Shown piece after piece: positions 1-6,869 of a DNA stretch of 10,915 bases. The position numbers and the translations under genes are program-made. The stretch's first letter is position 1. Each line of letters opens with the position of its first letter. The stretch comes from Ruminococcaceae bacterium UBA1320 (GTDB lineage: Bacteria > Bacillota > Clostridia > Oscillospirales > Ethanoligenentaceae): positions 4,607 through 15,521 of the forward strand of contig DBTI01000039.1 of NCBI GenBank assembly GCA_002306975.1, written 5' to 3'. The notes beneath the pieces were generated by a model that had not been told where the DNA came from, ran no database searches, and saw nothing but the letters and a program-made list of their open reading frames with translations.

Positions 1-617
1 CCTTTTGCATGTGCCCGGGCGGCAGCGTTGTCGCTGCGGCGTCACAGCAGGGCGGGGTAGTGACAAACGGAATGAGCCTGTATAACCGCGACGGTAAAAA
101 CGCAACCTCCGCGCTTGCCGTTTCTGTTTCTCCGTCCGATTATGGTACGCTTCCGCTTGACGGCGTCGAGTTTCAACAGAGGCTTGAAGCCGCGGCTTTT
201 GAGGCGGGCGGCGGAAATTACAACGCTCCGTGTCAGTCGGTTGGTGATTTTCTTGACGGGAGCGGGCTTTTTCACATGGGCAGGGTAACGCCGACCTATC
301 CCATTGGGGTAACACCATATAATCTCGGAACACTTTTCCCAAGCTATGTGACCGGCATGCTTCGCGGCGGTCTTCGCGTATTTGACAGAAAGCTGAGCGG
401 CTTTGCAGCGCGTGAAGCAGTTTTAACAGGTGTTGAAACGCGTACTTCTTCGCCTGTTCGCATAACGCGTGGCGACACATTTGAGGCGACAGGCGTCGTC
501 GGGCTTTATCCGGCAGGTGAAGGCGCGGGTTACGCCGGCGGAATAATGAGCGCGGCGGTGGACGGCCTGCGTGTTGCAGAAGCCATAATGGCAAGATACG
601 CGCCGATTGATCAATAA
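1..617 (+). CDS. FAD-dependent dehydrogenase of the COG2509 type, 3' part only
   Basis: The C-terminal 204 or so residues of a flavoprotein whose start lies left of the window. The frame is already open at base 3 and reads F-C before the first Met, giving the FCMCPGG motif typical of 'uncharacterized FAD-dependent dehydrogenase' (COG2509) proteins. It continues into GGVVTNGMS, also typical of that group. Near the C-terminus, GLYPAGEGAGYAGGIMSAA is the glycine-rich segment that closes over FAD in this fold. The family's substrate is not established; members are presumed cytosolic NAD(P)/FAD oxidoreductases. The N-terminal Rossmann dinucleotide-binding motif is outside the window, so integrity of the gene cannot be judged. 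The gene is GC-rich (41 of 60 bases G or C at 481-540), in contrast to the next gene. A strong terminator follows 18 bases after the TAA stop, so it ends its transcription unit. Family call fairly sure; biochemical role unknown. Confidence 0.85.
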   Translation, partial: FCMCPGGSVVAAASQQGGVVTNGMSLYNRDGKNATSALAVSVSPSDYGTLPLDGVEFQQRLEAAAFEAGGGNYNAPCQSVGDFLDGSGLFHMGRVTPTYPIGVTPYNLGTLFPSYVTGMLRGGLRVFDRKLSGFAAREAVLTGVETRTSSPVRITRGDTFEATGVVGLYPAGEGAGYAGGIMSAAVDGLRVAEAIMARYAPIDQ

Positions 618-634
618 GCATAGCGTATAACGAT

Positions 635-671
635 AAATGCCGCATACAATTCATGTATGCGGCATTTTTTC
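635..671 (+). terminator. Rho-independent terminator of the flavoprotein gene
   Basis: A perfect 12-bp stem, ATGCCGCATACA (637-648) against TGTATGCGGCAT (654-665), with a 5-base loop. A run of seven T residues follows (665-671). The A residues at 635-636 can extend the stem. It lies just after the stop codon at 615-617. Confidence 0.92.
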
Positions 672-721
672 TGTGCTTTTCTTGAACTATAGCAATTTCA
701 AATAAGAAGAATCGTTTTCTG

Positions 722-760
722 TTTCTCTTTAAAAATAAAAAGAATATAAAAGCCGGCTTT
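722..760 (+). promoter_or_regulatory. Possible promoter with a 12-bp palindrome, upstream of the tocopherol cyclase-like gene
   Basis: TATAAA at 745-750 could be a -10 box, but the hexamer 17 bases upstream (TTTCTC, 722-727) is a poor -35. The -10 overlaps a perfect palindrome, AAAGCCGGCTTT (749-760), which would cover the transcription start point. That position would suit a repressor operator. The GC-rich palindrome core stands out in otherwise AT-rich DNA. Both assignments are inference. Confidence 0.3.
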
Positions 761-803
761 GAGAAGAATAAAACAAAAACATTAAAAAGCGAAAGGCAAA
801 TCT

Positions 804-1757
804 ATGCGTATATATCATCAGGAATGTTATCAAGGGACGCGGCCGGGGAGAAATTATTTTGAAGGCTATTATTTTCGTGCGGTTTCTCGCGACGGCAGGG
901 CAATATCTTTGATTCCGGGCATTTCAATGAACAAAGAAAATCCCCACAGCTTTGTTCAGATAATAGATTCTATGGGCGGCAGTAACTATATCAGTTATCC
1001 GTTATCAAAATTTGAATATTCAAAAAGCGAAATCCTAATAAAAGTCCAAGAAAGCGCTTTTTCAAACGACGGCATTAATCTATGCATAAACAATGAAATC
1101 AGCATTTCCGGGAAGGTCTTGTTCAAAAACAGCATAACCTATCCGTATAGTCTCATAAGCCCCAACATCATGGGCCCTTTTTCCTATGTGCCTTTTCTTG
1201 AATGCAGGCATGGTATAGTGAGCGTTAAAAGTGATCTTGAGGGTGAATTAATATTAAACCGCGAAAAAATCTCTTTTGACGGCGGAGTCGGATATATTGA
1301 AAAAGACTGGGGCAGATCTTTCCCGTCGGAATATATCTGGGCGCAGACAAACGTTTTTCCGGAAAATAACGCGTCTTTTATGATGTCGTCGGCTCGCGTT
1401 CCGATAATGGGTAAAGAATTAAGTGGGTTGATTGCTTTTTTATATTTTAATGGGCGTTTCTATAAATTTACAACCTATAACGGTGCAAAAATCAAGCAGT
1501 TAATCAAAAGTGACGGATTAATCGAATGCATAATAAAATCACAGAGATATACCCTTGTCGCCAATATTGAACCGGATGATCCAATCGCCATAATCGCTCC
1601 CGACAAAGGTGTTATGAGCAGGGAAATACGCGAGAGCGGTAACGGTAAAATCAGTTTAGAACTGTATGATAAAGAAAAGTTACTGTTCAGCGCAACAGGA
1701 AATAACGCGGCGATAGAAATTTGCGGGGATATATTAAAAAAAGCCTTGCGTGAATAA
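804..1757 (+). CDS. Tocopherol cyclase-family protein, bacterial, function unknown
   Basis: A 317-residue protein recognised by two signatures of the tocopherol cyclase family (plant VTE1, cyanobacterial SLR1737; Pfam Tocopherol_cycl). These are RNYFEGYYFR near residues 16-25 and YIEKDWGRSFPSEYIWAQTN at 164-183. The second matches the plant pattern of E-K-x-W-G, F-P, W-x-Q-x-N. The fold is expected to be a pair of lipocalin-like beta-barrels. There is no signal peptide or membrane segment. In plants the family closes the chromanol ring of vitamin E; a clostridium is not expected to make those prenylquinols, so the substrate here is unknown and probably a different hydrophobic molecule. The ATG is supported by GAAAGG (791-796) seven bases upstream. 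Sampled stretches are only 33-37% GC, well below the neighbours, which may point to transfer. The last five codons and the stop codon lie in the hairpin shared with the convergent helicase gene. Confidence 0.82.
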   Translation: MRIYHQECYQGTRPGRNYFEGYYFRAVSRDGRAISLIPGISMNKENPHSFVQIIDSMGGSNYISYPLSKFEYSKSEILIKVQESAFSNDGINLCINNEISISGKVLFKNSITYPYSLISPNIMGPFSYVPFLECRHGIVSVKSDLEGELILNREKISFDGGVGYIEKDWGRSFPSEYIWAQTNVFPENNASFMMSSARVPIMGKELSGLIAFLYFNGRFYKFTTYNGAKIKQLIKSDGLIECIIKSQRYTLVANIEPDDPIAIIAPDKGVMSREIRESGNGKISLELYDKEKLLFSATGNNAAIEICGDILKKALRE

Positions 1758-1776
1758 TCACGCAAGGCTCAATTTT
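1736..1776. terminator. Shared convergent terminator, strongest for the helicase on the minus strand
   Basis: A perfect 12-bp stem, AGCCTTGCGTGA (1742-1753) against TCACGCAAGGCT (1758-1769), with the 4-base loop ATAA (1754-1757). On the minus strand it is followed by seven U residues (A run 1736-1742) and begins 12 bases after the helicase stop, an excellent intrinsic terminator. On the plus strand the tail is only CAATTTTA, so it is weaker there. The left arm and loop are also coding sequence of the plus-strand gene, and the loop contains its TAA stop. Confidence 0.9.
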
Positions 1777-1781
1777 ACAGG

Positions 1782-3134
1782 TTAAAACTTTTTATCGGCA
1801 AAGGGCTTTTTCTTCGAAAAGTTTCCGTACGATTTGCTTTTTTCGCCGCGATAGGGCGGCTTTCCGCTCTTGGCAGTTGGAGCACCTTTTCCGAAAGAAG
1901 TTCTTCCCGCTGTTGCGCCGGCCTTAGGGGAGAAACCGCTTTTTGCGGCACCGCGAAAACGGTTGTAGCCTGGCTTTTTTGCCGGCAAAGTTATATTGAA
2001 ATCGGCGGCATACGGCTGGTCTGCCACCACAGGAATTTTAATAGAAATTAATTTCTGAATGTCACGCAGATATTCAATTTCCTCATCGTCGCAGAAGGAG
2101 ATGGCAATGCCGTTTTGCCCTGCTCTGCCTGTACGCCCGATTCGGTGAACATATGTTTCAGGAATATTGGGCAGGTCATAATTTATTACATGCGACAAAT
2201 CGACAACATCAATGCCGCGCGCCGCGATGTCGGTTGCGACGAGAATCTTAATTTTTTTTGCTTTAAAGTTGCGCAGTGCAAGCTGCCTTGCCGCCTGCGA
2301 TTTGTTACCATGGATGGCTTCCGCGTTGATCCCCGCTTTTACAAGGTCGTCCACAATCTTATCGGCGCCGTGCTTAGTGCGTGAAAAAACAAGTGCGGTA
2401 TCAATATTGTCTGTTTTGAGCAAATGTAAGAGCAGATTCTTTTTGTTGTGCTTTTCCACAAAATAAACTAATTGTGTGGTGTTTTCAACTGTTGAGGTTT
2501 CGGGGCTTATCGCTACACGCTCAGGATTATTGAGGATAGAGGCGGAAAGCTGTGCGATTTCCTTGGGCATGGTTGCGGAAAACATCATGGTCTGACGGTC
2601 CTGCGGAAGCTTCATGATAATTTTGTTTACGTCATGAATAAAGCCCATGTCAAGCATGTGATCCGCCTCGTCAAGCACAAAATACTTAACATCTTCAAGG
2701 CTCACAATTTTTTGATTCATTAAATCAAGAAGACGTCCTGGCGTGGCAACGAGGATATCAACCCCGGAGCGCAGCGCGTTTGTCTGAGGAACCTGAGAAA
2801 CGCCGCCATAAACAACGGTGCATCTAAGGTTGAGATGACGGCCATATGAGACAAAGCTGTCTTTTATTTGAATAGCCAGTTCGCGTGTAGGAGAAAGCAC
2901 AAGTGCGCGGAGCCTGTGATCTCTTGGCGCCGGCTTTGCGTCTTGCAGCTTTTGCAGTATCGGAATAGCGAATGCGGCAGTTTTGCCTGTTCCTGTCTGG
3001 GCAGTTCCCAAAAGGTCTTTCCCTTCAAGAATGACGCCAATCGACTGTTCTTGTATCGGCGTAGGTGTTTTATACCCCTGATCGCTAAGTGCCCTTAATA
3101 TTGGTGTAATGATGTTCAGTTCTTCAAATAGCAT
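1782..3134 (-). CDS. rhlE: DEAD-box ATP-dependent RNA helicase, RhlE-like
   Basis: A 450-residue helicase with all the DEAD-box motifs in order. These are the Q motif (PTPIQ, about 24-28), motif I AQTGTGKT (45-52), Ia PTRELAIQ (82-89), Ib TPGR (131-134), II DEAD (155-158), III SAT (186-188), V TDIAARGID (301-309) and VI HRIGRTGRAG (330-339). The family unwinds short RNA duplexes using ATP, in ribosome assembly, RNA decay or cold adaptation. The N-terminus resembles E. coli RhlE, but the subfamily is less certain than the helicase call. Residues 385-450 form a low-complexity basic tail rich in K, G, S and F, as expected for non-specific RNA binding. The ATG at 3134 is supported by AAGGAGAG (3140-3147) five bases upstream. 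It is transcribed alone, converging on the tocopherol cyclase-like gene. Confidence 0.95.
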   Translation of the reverse strand: MLFEELNIITPILRALSDQGYKTPTPIQEQSIGVILEGKDLLGTAQTGTGKTAAFAIPILQKLQDAKPAPRDHRLRALVLSPTRELAIQIKDSFVSYGRHLNLRCTVVYGGVSQVPQTNALRSGVDILVATPGRLLDLMNQKIVSLEDVKYFVLDEADHMLDMGFIHDVNKIIMKLPQDRQTMMFSATMPKEIAQLSASILNNPERVAISPETSTVENTTQLVYFVEKHNKKNLLLHLLKTDNIDTALVFSRTKHGADKIVDDLVKAGINAEAIHGNKSQAARQLALRNFKAKKIKILVATDIAARGIDVVDLSHVINYDLPNIPETYVHRIGRTGRAGQNGIAISFCDDEEIEYLRDIQKLISIKIPVVADQPYAADFNITLPAKKPGYNRFRGAAKSGFSPKAGATAGRTSFGKGAPTAKSGKPPYRGEKSKSYGNFSKKKPFADKKF

Positions 3135-3177
3135 TTAATCTCTCCTTAAATAATAGGTGTATATAACTCAATTAACG

Positions 3178-3207
3178 GCAGGCATTGATTAACGTTTGTG
3201 AGCCTGC
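3178..3207 (-). other. Hairpin in the helicase mRNA leader
   Basis: GCAGGC (3178-3183) and GCCTGC (3202-3207) form a six-base GC-rich stem with an 18-base loop, inside the predicted leader of the helicase mRNA. No U-run follows, so it is not a terminator. Long structured leaders are known for cold-induced DEAD-box helicase genes; relevance here is inference. Confidence 0.3.
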
Positions 3208-3233
3208 GCTTAAACTTTAATGAAAGAATGAGG

Positions 3234-3262
3234 ATTATACAGCAATTTTTACACAATTTCAT
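3234..3262 (-). promoter_or_regulatory. Probable promoter of the DEAD-box helicase gene
   Basis: Read on the minus strand, a perfect -10 box TATAAT (3234-3239) lies 17 bases from ATGAAA (3257-3262), which matches four of six -35 positions. Transcription would start near 3227 and leave a leader of about 93 nt before the ATG. The leader contains an imperfect hairpin (3178-3207). A perfect TTGACA also lies further upstream (3291-3296), but its best -10 partner is only 15 bases away. Confidence 0.5.
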
Positions 3263-3546
3263 TGAAGTGATAATATGGTTATAATGATACTGTCAATCAT
3301 TTTATATGATAACACGTTTAAATAAACAAACACAAGAAATATTTTACTTTTTATCAATATGGCTAAATAAATTTTTTTATTAAGGCTCTGTTTGGTTATA
3401 AAATCGGAAGTGTATGTTTGAAGTATCTATAATGTATATATTTACGATGATAATGCAAAATTCTGTATTCACATTACATTATATTTGTAAAATAGCGCTT
3501 CATACAAAAGTATCGCTCATATTTATGCATTAAAATTGCCATTAAT
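3263..3546. other. AT-rich intergenic stretch with no gene seen
   Basis: This is the middle of the 500-base gap between the helicase and the symporter, beyond their apparent promoters. I see no open frame with a ribosome binding site, no tRNA and no terminator. A small imperfect hairpin around 3494-3516 (AGCG...ATAC AAAA GTAT...CGCT) is the only structured element, and it may be chance. Confidence 0.5.
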
Positions 3547-3574
3547 CAACAAAACTTGTTGCCTATTAAATAGG
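3547..3574. repeat. Two abutting perfect palindromes in the symporter promoter, candidate operators
   Basis: CAACAA-AAC-TTGTTG (3547-3561) is followed without a gap by CCTATT-A-AATAGG (3562-3574). Each is a perfect inverted repeat with six-base arms. They cover the -35 region and most of the spacer of the promoter serving the symporter gene. They lie upstream of the start point, so any role would be as DNA, such as binding a repressor. No known regulator consensus is recognised. Confidence 0.5.
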
Positions 3575-3588
3575 TTTTGTGTTATAAT
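3559..3588 (+). promoter_or_regulatory. Promoter of the sodium:solute symporter gene
   Basis: A perfect TATAAT (3583-3588) is preceded by TGT (3580-3582), making an extended -10. TTGCCT (3559-3564) lies 18 bases upstream as the -35. Transcription should start near 3595, about 40 bases before the ATG. Confidence 0.68.
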
Positions 3589-3634
3589 ATGCCCAATATT
3601 GACTAAAAATACACAAGTGCGAAGGGGCAATTAA

Positions 3635-5185
3635 ATGTTAATCAAGATTATAATTCTCGTTGCGTTTTTTGTTGTTATGGCTGTGATAGGCATATACAGC
3701 AGAAAAATGATTAAGAACGTAGGTGATTTTGTTCTTGGCGGTCGCAATATCGGCGCTTGGCTTACAGCGTTTACATACGGCACAACATATTTTTCCGCCG
3801 TAATTTTTATCGGCTACGCCGGAAAATTCGGTTGGAAATTCGGCCTTGCGGCGGCGTTGATCGGCATCGGAAACGCAATTCTGGGTACAACAATTGCGTG
3901 GAAAGTTCTTGGAAAAAGAACGCGCCGAATGACACATCATTACGACTCACAGACAATGCCGGATTTTTTTGAAAAACGCTATGGCAGCAAGACATTGAAA
4001 ATAACGGCGTCTTGCATCATGTTTGTCTTCCTTATACCATATTCCGCTTCGGTTTATACAGGTCTTGGCTATCTTTTTGAATCAACATTCGGCATCCCTT
4101 ACCTATACGGAATGATCGGCATGGCGGTAATCACCGCTGCCTACCTTATTCTCGGCGGATATATCGCTACCGCGCTCAGCGATTTTATTCAAGGCATTAT
4201 AATGCTCGCCGGAATCGCGCTGATAATCTTCTTTGTTCTGAAAAACCCGCAGGTCGGCGGTCTTTTTGGGGGTATCGACAAGCTCAGAGCGGCGGGGGAG
4301 GCTGCTGCGGCAAACGGTGGCGTAAACAACTTTAATATCTTCGGCGGCGACGGAATAAATCTTCTCGGCATAATAATCCTCACGAGCCTTGGCTCATGGG
4401 GCTTGCCGCAGATGATTCAGAAATTCTACGCGGTAAGAGACGACAGGGCAATTAGACGCGGCACAATAATCGCCACGCTCTTTGCGGTGGTTGTCGCAGG
4501 CGGCTCATATTTTATCGGGGCATTCTGCAAGCTATTTATAAAAGATCCGGCATCGGCAGGAATTTTGGCCGCAAACGGCAAGGATATCAACTTTGATATG
4601 GTCATGCCTTATGTAATGCAGCACGCTCTGCCTGATATTTTGATGGGCGTTGTTATAATCATGGTGCTGTCGGCATCAATGTCAACATTGTCGTCACTTG
4701 TGCTTGTTTCAAGCTCAACGGTAACGCTCGATTTAGTCAAGGGAACATTCAGGCCGAAAATGGAAAAGAAATCAACTATGCTTCTTATGCGGGTTTTGTG
4801 CGGCTTGTTTGTTTTGGCTTCTTTGATCGTTGCACTGCAAAAGGGCGCGATTGTTACACTCATGTCATTCTCATGGGGCGCTCTTTCCGGTTCATTCCTC
4901 GCTCCGTTCCTTTACGGTCTCTATTGGAAAAAGGCAACGCGCGCCGGGGTATGGGCAAGCATTATAACAGCAATAACAATAACAATGGCCGGATTCATCA
5001 TTTCGGTTGCGGGAATCAGTATTCCGGTAATCGGCAGTTACATTACTCCGCCGAATGTCGGAGCCGTCGCAATGCTGCTTCCGCTCATCGTTCTTCCTAT
5101 TGTCAGCTTGTTAACCGCGGTTGAAGACAAAGAAAAAGTGAATACTGCGTTTGATGAAACGTTAAAACCTATTATTTCGGAGTAA
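3635..5185 (+). CDS. Sodium:solute symporter (SSS family) permease
   Basis: A 516-residue integral membrane protein with about 13 hydrophobic helices, the usual size and topology of the PutP/PanF/SGLT family, which imports solutes with Na+. TM1 is at about residues 3-20, followed by the conserved short loop Y-S-R...DFVLGGRNIG (21-40). GGYIATALSDFIQG (174-187) is the family's conserved segment around TM5-6. SASMSTLSS (346-354) carries the Ser-Thr pair that aligns with the Na+-binding residues of PutP in TM8. The substrate cannot be read from the sequence. A glycine- and alanine-rich loop (208-240) separates two helices. The ATG has AAGGGG (3622-3627) seven bases upstream. The gene has its own promoter with palindromes, which suggests substrate-controlled expression, and it shares a terminator with the convergent hydrolase gene. 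Family call secure; transported compound unknown. Confidence 0.93.
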   Translation: MLIKIIILVAFFVVMAVIGIYSRKMIKNVGDFVLGGRNIGAWLTAFTYGTTYFSAVIFIGYAGKFGWKFGLAAALIGIGNAILGTTIAWKVLGKRTRRMTHHYDSQTMPDFFEKRYGSKTLKITASCIMFVFLIPYSASVYTGLGYLFESTFGIPYLYGMIGMAVITAAYLILGGYIATALSDFIQGIIMLAGIALIIFFVLKNPQVGGLFGGIDKLRAAGEAAAANGGVNNFNIFGGDGINLLGIIILTSLGSWGLPQMIQKFYAVRDDRAIRRGTIIATLFAVVVAGGSYFIGAFCKLFIKDPASAGILAANGKDINFDMVMPYVMQHALPDILMGVVIIMVLSASMSTLSSLVLVSSSTVTLDLVKGTFRPKMEKKSTMLLMRVLCGLFVLASLIVALQKGAIVTLMSFSWGALSGSFLAPFLYGLYWKKATRAGVWASIITAITITMAGFIISVAGISIPVIGSYITPPNVGAVAMLLPLIVLPIVSLLTAVEDKEKVNTAFDETLKPIISE

Positions 5186-5203
5186 ACCATTCACCGATCA
5201 AAT

Positions 5204-5247
5204 AAAAAACTTTGCCGTACGGTTGTAAAAAAATCGTGCGGCATTTT
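5204..5247. terminator. Bidirectional terminator between symporter and lipase-like gene
   Basis: A nine-pair stem, TGCCGTACG (5213-5221) against CGTGCGGCA (5235-5243), has one G-T pair and a 13-base loop. On the plus strand TTTT (5244-5247) follows. On the minus strand the stem is followed by AAG and then six U residues (A run 5204-5209). It starts three bases past the minus-strand TGA stop, so both convergent genes can use it. Confidence 0.78.
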
Positions 5248-6689
5248 CATTTATTTCTGGCGTTTACCCCCTGTTTTAGCAATTCTCTAAGGTCACTGCC
5301 CGATGCGAGGGGACGTACAAGAGAGCGTTCAAAAATACTGCCGTCGTCAAGTTCGCCTGAAAGGTGCATTTCAAGATTATAAATACCTTTTGGGAGTGTT
5401 TGCAGTGTGGGAAGCTCATTGCCGTTTTTGATATTGTATTCACCAAAAACATCATATCCGTCAGGGTAGGTTCTCAATATACGCAGATTTGCTTCCATCT
5501 GACCGGGCGCGGCGGCTTTAGGGCAGACGCAAAAAATATCTTTGCCATGAAGGCAGATAAGACACCAGTATGCGCCTTTTCCGGGCTGCGTGGCAAGCCT
5601 CCATTTACCCACTTTCGGGTTATCCACACTGGCGCGCATTACGGTAACATTGTCAAAATCTCTTTTGGCGGAAAGAGCGGTCTTGCGCCCGTCCGGTGAA
5701 ATCAGCATAAGGCTTCTTTTCAGAGGATTGCCGTGGATCATGATTGACACTGTGAACTTTTCCACAGTGCTGTCTACATAAAAGCTCTCGCTTATGCCTT
5801 TTTCAAGCCTGCCGCCTTTAATAATTTGAGCGGGCGGCGCGCAAAAGGGTGAGGCAGAGGCGGCTACAACCGGTTCTTGTTGAAGACCGGCGAGCACAGG
5901 CGCAAGGTGTGCCCAAATGAATTGTCCATTGCTCATTTGGGCGTGATTTAAATGAAATGTGCCGAGGTGCTCTCCGTTCGGGTTGTGCGCGCTCTCAACG
6001 GTGACCACACCGTCATTTTCGCCAAAGCGGTCGAGCAGCATCGAGCTTACACGCATTCTTGTCAGCTCGTCGGCACCGCCGTTACCGGCAAAGGTAATAA
6101 TGGGCGTAATATTATTTGAGTTGCTGTCAGTCATGGCGCGAAATTCTCGCATACTGCCTGTTTGCATTGCAAAACAGCCGGGGCTGTGCGCTTTAATGAG
6201 CTCGGCGAACGCCCAGCCGGCAGAACTGTAGGCAAAATCGGCAAGCTGAGAGCCAAAGTGGGGAGTGCTCAGCGTGATGATCTTTTCGATATGGTTTGCC
6301 GCTCCGTAAAAAACTGCGGCAGTCTGCGAGTCTACGCCGCCTTTACTGTGCGCAACTATAACAACCCGGGGCACATGATAATGTGAACAGATGTCCGAGA
6401 GCATATGTGCAAGAGATTCCCCGTTATTCCACATGTTAAGAGACATTTTACCAGGCATGTTAAATTCAATATATGCGGTGCGATAACCACTTCTGTAAGC
6501 GTTTTCATACATTGTGTTTTTGTTCCAGAAGGTTTTCGCGTGTGAACCGAGACCGGGCACAAAGACAACTACGGGCTTTTCACCGTAGGATGCCCCGGGC
6601 GGAACTGATCCCGCGTAAACGGCGGAACCGTCGGGGCATGTAAAAATTTTTTCAGGCAATTTTAATTGCGAATTACCAATATAGGCCAT
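5247..6689 (-). CDS. Lipase-like alpha/beta hydrolase with C-terminal beta domains
   Basis: A 480-residue protein whose first 260 or so residues form a lipase-type alpha/beta hydrolase. VPGLGSH (44-50) is the oxyanion-hole turn. VAHSKGG (112-118) is the nucleophile elbow with Ser115, an A-x-S-x-G form like that of Bacillus LipA rather than G-x-S-x-G. ENDGVV supplies the likely catalytic Asp226, and HLNHAQ the likely His249. STPHFGSQLA (141-150) is typical of lipases. Residues from about 295 to the end look beta-rich, perhaps two accessory domains, with SPDGR resembling a bacterial Ig- or P-domain-like strand pair. The ATG at 6689 is chosen because GGGGGA (6696-6701) lies six bases upstream; an 11-codon longer form would need a TTG without a ribosome site. 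I see no signal peptide, unusual for a lipase, so it may be intracellular or exported unconventionally. Substrate unknown. Confidence 0.85.
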   Translation of the reverse strand: MAYIGNSQLKLPEKIFTCPDGSAVYAGSVPPGASYGEKPVVVFVPGLGSHAKTFWNKNTMYENAYRSGYRTAYIEFNMPGKMSLNMWNNGESLAHMLSDICSHYHVPRVVIVAHSKGGVDSQTAAVFYGAANHIEKIITLSTPHFGSQLADFAYSSAGWAFAELIKAHSPGCFAMQTGSMREFRAMTDSNSNNITPIITFAGNGGADELTRMRVSSMLLDRFGENDGVVTVESAHNPNGEHLGTFHLNHAQMSNGQFIWAHLAPVLAGLQQEPVVAASASPFCAPPAQIIKGGRLEKGISESFYVDSTVEKFTVSIMIHGNPLKRSLMLISPDGRKTALSAKRDFDNVTVMRASVDNPKVGKWRLATQPGKGAYWCLICLHGKDIFCVCPKAAAPGQMEANLRILRTYPDGYDVFGEYNIKNGNELPTLQTLPKGIYNLEMHLSGELDDGSIFERSLVRPLASGSDLRELLKQGVNARNK

Positions 6690-6701
6690 AAATAGTCCCC
6701 C
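6690..6701 (-). promoter_or_regulatory. Ribosome binding site that fixes the start of the lipase-like gene
   Basis: Read on the minus strand, GGGGGA (6696-6701) is followed by six bases and then ATG (6687-6689). The in-frame TTG at 6722 has only a T-rich stretch around it and no Shine-Dalgarno match. The shorter protein starting MAYIGN is therefore preferred. Confidence 0.75.
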
Positions 6702-6811
6702 AAAGCAAAAAAAATACAGCAATTCCAGTTAAAATTGCAAAACAAGGATTTTTATTTTTTCGCCGAAGCGGGAAAATCAAAACCATCACCGCTACATCTT
6801 AACTGAAAATG

Positions 6812-6824
6812 GCTGTAATACAGC
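6812..6824. repeat. Perfect 13-base inverted repeat upstream of the lipase-like gene
   Basis: GCTGTA-A-TACAGC, with six-base arms around a central A, lies about 125 bases upstream of the lipase-like ATG and just past the tex terminator. It could be an operator. A further TACAGC half-site is at 6715-6720, nearer the gene. No convincing -35/-10 pair was found for this gene. Confidence 0.35.
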
Positions 6825-6869
6825 ATATGCCGTGGCTACAAACTGCGACAGGGGGATATTTATAAGCGG

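Noticed and set aside
3257..3285. A plus-strand TTTCAT-17-TATAAT promoter-like pair in the 3135-3634 gap
   Set aside because: No gene or RNA structure follows it for 300 bases, and the -35 is poor. AT-rich DNA gives many such matches.
3368..3382. AATAAA...TTTATT inverted repeat that looks like a terminator
   Set aside because: It is entirely A/T with no GC stem, and no gene ends nearby.
6690..6722. An 11-codon N-terminal extension of the lipase-like protein (MLYFFCFGGLF), which would look like a short signal sequence
   Set aside because: It depends on a TTG without a ribosome site, and its Phe codons come from a T-rich tract. The ATG at 6689 has GGGGGA at ideal spacing.
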